A DNA stretch of 39,985 nt from Gnetum montanum (lineage: Eukaryota; Streptophyta; Gnetopsida; Gnetales; Gnetaceae). The stretch lies in contig MNCI01034200.1 in NCBI GenBank assembly GCA_015680685.1, positions 333,619 to 373,603 on the forward strand, given 5' to 3'. Positions 9,167 to 17,963 of the stretch are shown here, in pieces; within the stretch, counting starts at the first letter, position 1, and every line of letters begins with the position of its first letter. Under the pieces are notes generated by a model. That model ran no database searches. It was not told where the DNA came from and saw only the letters and a list, made by a program, of their open reading frames with translations. Position numbers and translations under genes: made by a program.

Positions 9167-11020
9167 ATGCATAACATACCTAGTGACGATGAACCCCTAC
9201 TAGCCACTACAAGTGTAACGCAAATACAAGAGGTTGTTCAAATATCCCGCAGGCATCCTAAGGAAAGCCGTCTACCTAGGCATGACTTAAACAACTTTCC
9301 TAAGTTTTTAGGAGGCTACGATTTAGAGCCGCAATGTCATCTACAAGCCTTCCATGATGCCTGTGTATGGAATAACATTGATAATGGATGGCAAAAAATT
9401 AAGCTCTTTCCTACGACACTCGTTGGCCAAGAAAAAGTATGGTATAGGTTGTTAAGACCAAAATTAATTCGACGTTGGCCAACAATGGTAGAACTATTTA
9501 ATGAAAGATATCAAACCAATGCCAAAGTGTCAGCCTTGAGGAGAAAAATCCAAGAGTGGAAATAAGCGCAACATGAACCGTTGGACATGACCTTAGAAAG
9601 ATATTATGCACTGTTAAACAAATGCCTAGGCCATGGGTTCTCCAAGGAAAGGCTAATGTACCATATCATAGATGGGCTCTGTAATGAAACAAGGGAGATA
9701 CTAGGGATGTACACCTGAGGTGAACTATATGAGCTATGAACCCATCAAGTCCAAGAGCTCATTAAGTAGGTATCAAAAGAAGAAGGAGAAATGGCTAAAT
9801 GGGAGAATGCTAAAAAATCTCAACAGGCCCAAAAATCAACAAGGGCCCATGATTATGAAGAGGAGAAATCAACTCACCGCAAGGGGGTGGAACCATCTTT
9901 GCCAATACTACAATCATTGGATGAAGTTGAGGCAAAGATTAATAGGATGTTGGAATGGATGCAAGAAAAATGTGGAGAATATGCCAATGCCATTAGAGGT
10001 AGAATGATGGCAACCCAAGAAATAGGACAAAACACCTTTAGACAATCAGAAAGAAGGGTTGAAGAGAATAAGAACTTAACTGCCAATCATACATATCAAT
10101 GTAACATTTGCCTGTACGATCACCCCAAGGGCCAATGCCCAATCTTGTCACATTTACATGAGCATTGAGGAAGAATGTTACATCTAGAGTTCGTGTAGAA
10201 ATACTATGTTCAATCACAGTGGCAACAATCCCAGTTGTGGGGGAGGCCATTCCCATACTGGTTACACCCTTCATACCATCCGAACCTAAGTGCTTATCAA
10301 GTTTAACATCTTGTTTCCCCAATTGTGTCAACATCCTTTATCTTGGCACATTATTATTATTCTCCTCAATACTATCAACCCGTATCCTCACCAATAGGAC
10401 CTGTATCCTCACCAACAGGACCACCACCTTGGGTTCCTTACACTTCTCCTTAATTTCAAAATTCTCATCCTTCACCTCTTTCTACATCGCCACCAATTGT
10501 ACTCGAAGGATTTGCACCATAGCATCAACCCACGAACGTTACTTATGCTTCTGTTGTCAACAATAGTGAGAATCCTCCACAACATCATAGGCGTCCCTTC
10601 TTTAGACGTGACCGTAGAAAGGGGCATCATAGTTTAGAAACCACTGCATCCACCAACTTAGTACAAGTCCAACACTGTGGTCCATCTTCCTCTTCGAACC
10701 TAATGTCTCATGTTACCTTATCAGGGTCAACACTGAATACTCCAACAACCATGCAGCCCAATGAATATAGCCACATGGGGAGACATGCTGATCCTTGCAT
10801 ACCATCTTACAGTCGCAAGTACCATAGTGGGTCAACTCCTTATAAATTAACCACATCTTATAACTTGTCCCACTATGTCAACTCTAATCAAGTGTGTGAA
10901 CCCCAATGGGGTAAGTATGACCAGGTCTCAATAGTTCCAACATGTAAGGATCCTAACCTTCCATTTATTAATTCTAGCTATGCTCAACCATTTAGTTATG
11001 AGGAGTATTCCCCATTCTAA
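9167..11020 (+). pseudogene. E2 gag, one 618-codon frame with about nine in-frame stops
   Basis: A single reading frame runs from ATG 9167 to the stop at 11018-11020. Residues about 45-135 form the retrotransposon Gag core (FPKFLGGYD, HLQAFHDAC, LFPTTLVGQE, LFNERYQT). LERYYALLNKCLGHGFSKE follows the first internal stop (TAA 9563-9565). A CX2CX3HX4C zinc knuckle (CNICLYDHPKGQC) is at about 10099-10137. The C-terminal third is Pro/Tyr/Ser-rich (around 10350-10440), then Arg-rich (RRPFFRRDRRKGHH, about 10588-10630), then Ser/Thr/Asn-rich. Every internal stop is explainable as CAA, CAG or CGA changed by C to T. No frameshift was found. Gag would package element RNA; the basic tract suggests nucleic-acid binding or nuclear import. 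No protease follows. Confidence 0.8.
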
Positions 11021-12194
11021 CAACAATAGAATTAATAAATGTTTTCATTTTCTTTAATTTTACAATTTTTTTTCTAGTTGTTCATCTTTCAATTTATTGT
11101 TGTCTTTTTGGTTTTTTGTCCTTTTATGAGTGACCTCATCTATGAATAAAACACTCATGTGACTTGTTGGTTGAGGTGTTGTTCTATGCTATGAAGTCTC
11201 AGGTGACTAATTATTTGAACAGCGAGCCCACAACATCCATCCATCCATTCTATTAATAATAGGTTCTACCCTGGGTACAATGATATCCCTAATCATTAAA
11301 ACTTAAAAGTAATCTTGTGTTCATTATACCTGGAGAGAAGAAGGATGGACTAAGTCGGAATGGCCAAGGTGTAACATCAAGGGGACTCGTGGATTCTCTT
11401 TGGTGACATTTGTGGGAGCTATCATGCAGCCTGGTTGTACTAAGATTCTTGTAGATCTAACAGAAAATGGGAGTAAGAGTAATAAAAAGGCACTCAATAA
11501 AGAAACTCAATGCTATTCTAGGAGTCCCATTGGAAAGACATGCACCCATTCCTAAAGGTTGGTGGCTTGTTCGATTCACTATTAGGGAAAAAAAAGTGCC
11601 AAAGCGGCTAGAAAAAAAATAACAAAAAAAAAAAACATGTGTGACACAAAGAAATTACAAATCACTCATTCCTTGGACAAAACGCCAAGTGATTGTACAC
11701 CTTGCTGTCATGGTGCTCTTATGGTTGTCCATCATTAGATGAAGCAATGCGGTGTCACTGATCTAAGGAATGGACTTGGTCTTGAGTTTGAAGCAATGGG
11801 CTAATGAAACATTAATCATGCCCTACACTTAGGATTCATTATGCCTTGGGTCAGCTACCTCATGTTCCAATCTTTACAATCCCTTCTACAATTCACCTCA
11901 TCTCGCTGTTAATGTATTTGTGACTTGTGTCTTGTGTAGCATTGAATTCATACCTCATCACGGTGGTATCTACATGTGTGTGTTTTGTGGAATTGGTGTG
12001 GATTACATTTAACCATTCTAGTGCCTACAAACATTTTAAGGTGTGGTTATGCAAGGGCATTATAGGTTGGAACCTGCTTTGGGGAGGATCCNTAAGCAAA
12101 GAATTCAACATTTATTAAAGGCAATGAGTAAGGTATGAAATAATTGAACTTCTTTCAATAACCTTACTAATAATTGATCTTTGTGTGATTATAG
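11021..12194 (+). other. E2 post-gag region: pol deletion scar and ORF3 leader
   Basis: No pol is present. Words from the E1 post-pol spacer are retained. AAGGTGTAACATCAAGGGGA at about 11368 matches minus-strand E1 near 20440-20460, and AAAGACATGCACCCAT at about 11534 matches minus-strand E1 near 20200. The deleted pol should therefore have lain between about 11021 and 11340. An A-rich homopolymer tract is at about 11619-11634. A single N is at 12092. The last part, from about 12126, is shared with 14060-14123 and contains the ORF3 splice-like signals. Confidence 0.55.
12164..12194 (+). promoter_or_regulatory. branch point and 3' splice-site-like signal before ORF3 (copy 1)
   Basis: TTACTAAT at 12164-12171 is followed by a short stretch ending in TTATAG at 12194, directly before ATG 12195. 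The equivalent positions are TTACTAAT 14094-14101 (copy 2, where AG is now AA) and minus-strand CTACTAAT with ACCACAG before ATG 18939 (E1). A GTAAGGTAT donor-like word lies about 60-66 nt upstream in both E2 copies. Confidence 0.45.
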
Positions 12195-12690
12195 ATGGCC
12201 CTTAAAAGAGGACAACAAGGAGGACCTTGTCAAGGTGAAACTGAATGCCTAGGGGGAGGCAGAGACCAAAGACCTCATGCAGAACATGCAGAGTAGGAGG
12301 CATAATCATTCAACATCCATCAGAGACCTCCTTTCACTACACAATTTGGCTAAGAAAAAGGTGGAGAGGTTAGGGCCTGAGCCTATGAAGAGGAATGACG
12401 GCTATCTGCAGCATGGCATGTCAAGGCCACTCAAGTGTTCTTGTAGCTATTGTGTTCATGGGAAGTGCCGACTCCATCAAACATTGAAACATTAGTATGG
12501 ATGGCTTATAATCCTCGGATAGAAGAGGAGAAACGTCAGGCGCTTCTTCAACGGTATCAATCTTAGAAGCCTAGAACACATGAAAAAGGAAAAGGCACCT
12601 ATGGAGGAGCCACCGCCACCAAGAAGAGTTTTAATAAATTTTGTAATTTTGTGTCTGTGTCCCAATTTTGTTATATTCAACTCTCCACTA
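12195..12690 (+). pseudogene. E2 ORF3, internally deleted copy 1
   Basis: It starts MALKRGQQGGP, like MAPKRGQQEEP of copy 2 at 14124, and keeps the SFNIHQ segment. It then jumps to the C-terminal part (SWEVPTPSNIE, then IEEEKRQALLQRY), skipping the central globular domain and the coiled coil that occupy about 2.3 kb of copy 2. Internal stops are of the CAG/CAA/CGA type, and one single-base frame change lies near the end (about 12590). The deletion removed both conserved domains, so this copy cannot encode the full protein. Confidence 0.65.
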
Positions 12691-12794
12691 CGGCATGAAT
12701 AAATTTCTAGTTAGTCAATAATCCCATACCTATCCACTGTGTAATCAATTGAACTTGTTCCTCACTTTCTTTAACTCACGAACGAGTTGTTATT

Positions 12795-12808
12795 CAGTCG
12801 TGGGGGTA
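12795..12808 (+). other. polypurine tract before LTR B
   Basis: CAGTCGTGGGGGTA ends at 12808, directly before TGATGAA of LTR B. The identical word precedes LTR C. Confidence 0.75.
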
Positions 12809-13320
12809 TGATGAATCATGGTTTGCTAGGTGCTGATATCGGACCCATGTTATCGAACCCTTATTATCAGGTACAAGATATCAGGTCTGATGAGTTCTGA
12901 TATTGGATCCTCGATATCGAACCCTCAATATCAGGTACACAATATCGCGGCCTGATAAGCGATATTGGATACATGATATCACGGTTCCCATGTGAGTCTA
13001 TAAATACACAATTGGACGCACAGGAAAGGAAGTAAGTTAGTTTTCAGTTAGTAGATAGAAGTGAGTTCATTTTTAGTTCTTCTCAACCCTTTCCCCCAGT
13101 GCATGCCCACAGTGTGATGATTGTAACTGTATGAAACCTTTATTCAAGTGTGACATGGACACGCACATGATCGGAAATAAAGATCGAGATTACTTCATCA
13201 TTGCGGCATTCACTTAGTTTAATTATTTAATTTTTATTGTTATTTATTACTTTCGTAGTTAATATCTCTTTACCCTAAACTCCTTAAACACAGAATGAGT
13301 ATGACTTAATCATGAGCATT
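12809..13320 (+). repeat. LTR B of E2, truncated at its 3' end
   Basis: Begins TGATGAATCATG. ATATC-type motifs (ATATC, TTATC or ATATT) start at 12836, 12850, 12864, 12878, 12900, 12914, 12928, 12942, 12962 and 12976. All steps are 14 bp except 22 and 20. TATA box TATAAATA is at 12999-13006. Similarity to LTRs A and C stops at about 13320 (after GAGCATT). The last ~350 bp of the LTR and the following primer site are missing. No target duplication flanks it. Confidence 0.85.
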
Positions 13321-13550
13321 ACAATACTCTTTCCCTCATCATCCTTCTGGTTCAAACGTTCCTATGTACCGAAACATGTCCTTTCTCCTCATCCGATTTA
13401 TGCATTTCATTGTCAGATTCTACACCATTATACTTTTTATGCCTTCAAAACTATTAAATATTACCCTAGACCTTTTACACTAACCTCAAGTCCTTCATTT
13501 TTAATTTTAGAATTTTGGAAGTTTATTAATTTGTTCAAGTACCCCATTTC
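13321..13550 (+). pseudogene. gag C-terminal fragment of E2 internal region 2
   Basis: The sequence resembles the Pro/Tyr-rich C-terminal gag segment of internal region 1: CACCATTATACTTTTTATG here against CACATTATTATTATTCTCC at about 10340. It is fused directly to the broken end of LTR B, so a single deletion removed the LTR end, primer site and gag N-terminus. Similarity is modest and was judged by eye. Confidence 0.35.
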
Positions 13551-13840
13551 CGATGGGCCATGATTTCAAGTTCCCAATATCGAGGCCATGCTATCGCGTA
13601 CGCAATATCGCATCCCCCAACACTATATATATGGACCCCTTGCACACGTCAACATCATTCTCAACTATTCACATGGGGGGAGTTTTTCAAATTTTCTTCT
13701 ACGACTTGCAACTTGCACACCTCTTGGTCTACCAGCCCTAACTCGCTTGCGAGCGCTTTGATTTTCATTCTGTTTGAACCTACCTAAACTCAAAGTGTTC
13801 AGCTTAGTTGTGGGGGAGGGGTACATTCCAAATTGCACAT
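13551..13840 (+). promoter_or_regulatory. U3-like patch: AATATCG words plus TATATATA
   Basis: CCAATATCG, GCTATCGCG and GCAATATCGC precede CACTATATATATGG at about 13621-13633. This resembles the promoter part of the E2 LTRs (GCAATATCGCG then TATAAATA in LTR A), but it is not collinear with them. A GTTGTGGGGGAGGGG purine run lies at about 13808-13822. It may be a fragment of a divergent LTR or an internal promoter. There is no coding evidence. Confidence 0.3.
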
Positions 13841-14093
13841 AAATTTTTTGAAATTCATCATCACTTGAAGGATATTATAAAGGGTAATTACTTATAAAAA
13901 TGATAAACATGTTACCAAAAACAATCTTATCTCCTCACTTATATCGGGAATTTAAACTTTGAGGCCACCGGATCAAATTGGGCCCAATACTAAAACTTTT
14001 GGGGAACATTTTACTAGCTGTAAATCACATGAAATAAGAAAATGAATTCATTAAGACAAGAAGTAAGGTATAACTTAAATTTTGTAAACAACC

Positions 14094-14123
14094 TTACTAA
14101 TGGTTGGCCTCGTGTGATTGCAA
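14094..14123 (+). promoter_or_regulatory. branch point and decayed 3' splice-site-like signal before ORF3 (copy 2)
   Basis: TTACTAAT at 14094-14101, then GTGTGATTGCAA, with ATG at 14124. The acceptor dinucleotide AG of the other copies is AA here, consistent with one G to A change. Confidence 0.4.
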
Positions 14124-16910
14124 ATGGCCCCTAAACGTGGACAACAAGAAGAACCCTCTCAAGGTGTGTCCAAACGACCTAGAAGAGGTAGAGGACAAGT
14201 GTCTCCTGAGCAACGTGCAGAGCAAGAGACACAATCATTTAACATCCATCAAGAGACTCCTGCTACTATGCAATCGGGATAGGTGAAAGAAGGAGCTAAT
14301 GAAGCGCTTAAATAGGGACAACATCTCACGTTGTCCCTGGAGTGTTTCTAGGCTATCCAAGAAAGGTCCATGTTGGCAGTTGTGATCATGAAATTAAACT
14401 GCAGACCTTTCATGGAATTTGCTCCTGAGGCTGTTAGGGACCAACTCAAAGGATCCCCATTATGGCCTATCCTCTTTGAAAGTAGTGCTTGGTACTTAGG
14501 AGAAATGTACCAATTTTGGCACAATAAGGAAGAAGGCACCACAGTTGACATTGGTGGTGTATCTATTGATTTTTCTGCCAAAGCTATTTCGGAAGTGTTA
14601 AAACTTCTGAATACAGGGCCAAAAGTTGCTCACTTGCCCACTCACTTCCATGTTGATGCACAAAAGATTTGGTTGAAGAGGGTGTACTGTAGAGAAGATA
14701 AGACATATGGAGAGTTGATGCTAGAAGAAAGAATATACTTCAAGATTGGTACTTATCACATCTTCCTCACAAGAGGATTAAACAAAATTTCAACATATGC
14801 GGCAAGAGGAAGTGCGATATTGATGGGAAGAGTTAATGCTAACCTTTCTCATCTATATCTCATGGAGATCTTGAGGCGGTTTGAAGAATGCAAGATAGGG
14901 AAGTTTGTGTTGCCCTTCCCTTGTCTCATCAGGAAGTTGTGCAAATGTGTTGGTATTCTGGGGTACACTAATGATGTTACCAGAAGAGCCCAAAATGCTT
15001 CATTCACAGAATTGCTGAAGCCACCAGCCCCAAAGAAGAGTGTTGGTGAGACACTGGAGCCAGAGTAAGAATAGACGGTAGGGCCCACTGTAACTCAAAC
15101 TGTAGGGCCTAGCCAACTCCCAAGCACAAGGCCAAGTCAACAACAAGCAGGGCCCAACACGAGCCAATGAAACCAACTACCACCACCACTACAGGATTAT
15201 AGACCGTCGATGAGCCATCTCAGGGCCATCGTTGAGACGGTTAGTTGGGGAAGTCGTGATGATGCTAATCTCGTCCACGTCATTAATGATACCGTATAGC
15301 CCACAGTTTCTATTGATTGCGCACAGGGCAAGGTGTCCATCCAAACAAGAGGAGAGGAGACCCATTGGTCACAAAAAATTTCAGGGAATGCTATGTCTTT
15401 TTAGGTGCAATTGGAAACAAGTGAAGGGGCCACAGTGATGGTCATGTAGCACCAAGACGTAGTAGGAGCTGCAGAAGTGGTCATAGACCACATCAAAGAA
15501 TCTTTCAACGTCCCTGTTGTGCCACTAGTAGATTTCATAGGAGCATGAGATGCTCAAACTCTGGTCAGTCCCTCAATGACTTTTGCTGAGTAGGAGGATG
15601 TCCTTGATCGATTGCTGTAGACAAGACAAGTGATGACATCCTTGTTCGACATCCCATAAGATGTCACAGTAGCACAATCAGACCTCATCTCCACCAAAAG
15701 AAAGTTGGTTATGGCAGAGATCAGGGTCGAGCACGCGAAAGTAGAGTTGGCAAGACTCCAAGAAAGGCTCATTACCTTGCAAGCTACACAGTGGGACCCA
15801 TCTCAGTTTGTTCCCGCAGATTAGTTAGACACTTTCAGGATAGAGTAGCTTAATAAGCTACTAGTAGACAATAAAAGAGTGGTGGAGGAGAAGGAGAAGG
15901 CCAACTAAGATGCCTCCAAGGCATAAGCACAAACCTACGCAGACGCCAAGGCACTCAGAGCCTTATAAGAAGAGAATAAACAGCTCATTGCTGACAATCT
16001 TTGGTTGACCACTGTGGAAAAATAAAAGAATGTTCTCGAAGAAAACTTTTAGCAGTTATAAGAACAATTGGTTAGGGTCAACCAAGACATGAACCATTTG
16101 GCCAGAGAGAATTGAACTCTCTCAATGGAGGAGGTACATGCAATCCTTCAGAAGATGGCCATTAAAATAAGCACATGGCAAAACGAGGCCAAGCGGCATG
16201 AAAAGTTAAAGCATTTCAGAGACTAGGTGGGGATGTACAAGCAAGTCATTGAGAAGGAGATCCATATGGCCAGGGCCCACATCAACATCTTCAATGCTCA
16301 ACACACTATTTAGCGAGTTATATTGGACACATATGCATTTTTCCACCAGGCAGAGCTTAAAAGCCAGGACTTGCAGATTCAAGATCTCATAGAGTACATG
16401 GAATTGGCAAACCTGTGGTATGCCAATCTAGCCATGTTGACAACAGGATGCCCGAGAATAGAGCTCGAGAAGCAAGTAGCTGCCACCTATGCCAAATATG
16501 AAGCAGAATGTTTGGAGCACAAGAAAACGTTGTAGAAGCTAGAAGTCGCAATTGCTGAACTAGAGGTGGTTAAGGATGGCTACCAAGGGTAGAAAGATGT
16601 CATAGCGGACTTGGCTTGATGACTTATAGATTTCCAAGAGTACAGGGACAAAGCCAAAGCCTACAAGGAGGAACGACAGTTTTTTGCGGCCTAGTATGTT
16701 AGAGTAAATCAAATGTTCCCACAACTACTGTGCCCATGGGAGGTGTTGACTCTATCAAACATTGGAGCATAAGCATGGATGGCACAGGACCCCTAAACTG
16801 AAGAGGAAAAGCTCCAGGAATTATTGCAGAGCCATCAAATTTCAAAGTTTGGAGCACAAGATAAGGGAAAGCATACCATGGAGGAGCCACTGCCACTTGG
16901 AACCACATGA
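14124..16910 (+). pseudogene. E2 ORF3, full-length copy: env-position protein with globular domain and long coiled coil
   Basis: One frame of 929 codons runs from ATG 14124 to TGA 16908-16910 without any frameshift but with 31 internal stops (17 TAG, 9 TAA, 5 TGA). The N-terminus is basic (KRPRRGRGQ). The longest open part (14370-15068) carries a domain with DIGGVSIDFSAKAISEVL, then an IYFKIGTYHIFLTRGLN helix, then VLPFPCLIRKLCKCVGIL. The layout reminds me of the plant-specific putative transposon-protein domain often found in Athila-group ORFs (tentative). A Pro/Gln/Ser-rich hinge follows (about 15080-15200), then about 350 residues of Glu/Lys/Gln/Ala/Leu-rich coiled coil (15640-16700). The C-terminus is TEEEKLQELL...MEEPLPLG. 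The role is unknown. Its position after the pol site and before the polypurine tract matches env-like ORFs, yet I see no signal peptide or transmembrane helix. Confidence 0.7.
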
Positions 16911-17093
16911 GTTCCACAAAATTTTGTAATTTTGAAATTTTGTAATTTTTGTGTCCGTGTCCCAATTTTGTTGTATTCAATTCTCCACTACGACGTGAAT
17001 AAATTTCTAGTCAGTCAATAATCCCATACCTATCCACTGTGTAATTAATGAGGCTTGTTCTCATTTTTTTTAACTCGAGGATGAGTTTTCATT

Positions 17094-17107
17094 CAGTCGT
17101 GGGGGTA
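17094..17107 (+). other. polypurine tract before LTR C
   Basis: CAGTCGTGGGGGTA directly precedes the LTR C start TGATGAA. Confidence 0.8.
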
Positions 17108-17958
17108 TGATGAATCATGATTCAGTAGGCTCCAATATCGAACCCACGATATCAGGTATGCGATATTGTGACCTAAGAAGCGATATTGGATACATGATAT
17201 CGTGACTCCTGTGCAGGCCTATAAATACACATGTAGGCACAAGGAGTCGAAAAGAAGTAAGTAAGTTAGTTTTCAATTAGTAGATAGAAGTTAGTTTATT
17301 TTTAGTTTTTCTCAACCCTTTCCCCCAGTGCATGCCCATAGTGTGATGATTGTAATTGTACAGAGCCTTTATCTGAGTGTGAAGTACTTGGACATGCACA
17401 TGATCGGAAATAAAGATCGAGATTGCTTTATCATTACAACTTTCACTTAGTTTAATTATTTAATTGTTATTGTTAGTTATTGCTTTCGTAGTTAATATCT
17501 CTTCACCTTAAACTCCTTAAATGCGGAATGAGTACGACTTAATCACAAGCATTCAAGTGTGACTACTTGGTATTCTAGTAGCATACCTAGGCCATGTGCT
17601 TGGTAATCCTAGTGGTAGTCGTGCACGAGGTCCAAGATGTGTACACATGATTAAGGAATGGATGCTCATCTCACTTAGGCTAGCTTAGACTCTCTCTCCC
17701 TTTTCCTCCTAGCTTAATTAAAGTTATTTTCCATTACCTCTAGGAGTAGCACTAGGTTAGAAACCACATCATACACCTCACTCTAGACTAAACCATATGT
17801 GACGAAGCATATACTAGTTCAGGTGGGAAGACAACGGACTGCGATCAACGAGTAACTATCTAGATACCACAACTAGCTCGTCTGCGGAGTTCGACCGGAT
17901 TGTGCATGAAATACTTGTATTTGTATGGTTGAGTGTAGGGGTAGCTCACCACTCATTA
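17108..17958 (+). repeat. LTR C, 3' LTR of E2 (851 bp)
   Basis: Starts TGATGAA and ends CTCATTA (one transition from CTCATCA), followed by the target duplication GTGGT. ATATC-type motifs lie at 17135, 17149, 17163, 17183 and 17197. TATA box TATAAATA is at 17220-17227. It has the shortest phased array of the three E2 LTRs. Confidence 0.9.
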
Positions 17959-17963
17959 GTGGT
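17959..17963. repeat. target site duplication of E2 (GTGGT, right)
   Basis: Second copy of GTGGT. It rejoins E1 ORF3 on the minus strand. Confidence 0.85.

Larger units (their letters stand above)
8004..17958 (+). mobile_element. E2: pol-less, tandem three-LTR retroelement nested in E1
   Basis: E2 is 9,955 bp: LTR A (8004-8873), internal region 1 (8874-12808), LTR B (12809-about 13320, truncated), internal region 2 (about 13321-17107) and LTR C (17108-17958). Only the outer edges have the target duplication GTGGT. LTR B is therefore shared by two head-to-tail copies, as expected from unequal recombination between LTRs. Internal 1 has a primer site, a long gag frame and a shortened ORF3. Internal 2 has a gag fragment and a full-length ORF3. 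Neither contains protease, RT, RNase H or integrase, so the family is non-autonomous (LARD or TR-GAG type) and presumably relied on an E1-like relative. Gag, ORF3, polypurine tract and primer site are all related to those of E1. Confidence 0.85.

Noticed and set aside
10165-10566. 133-codon plus-strand frame beginning MRKNVTSRVRVEIL
   Set aside because: It is out of frame with the E2 gag frame, which runs through the same interval with Pro/Tyr-rich Gag-like composition.
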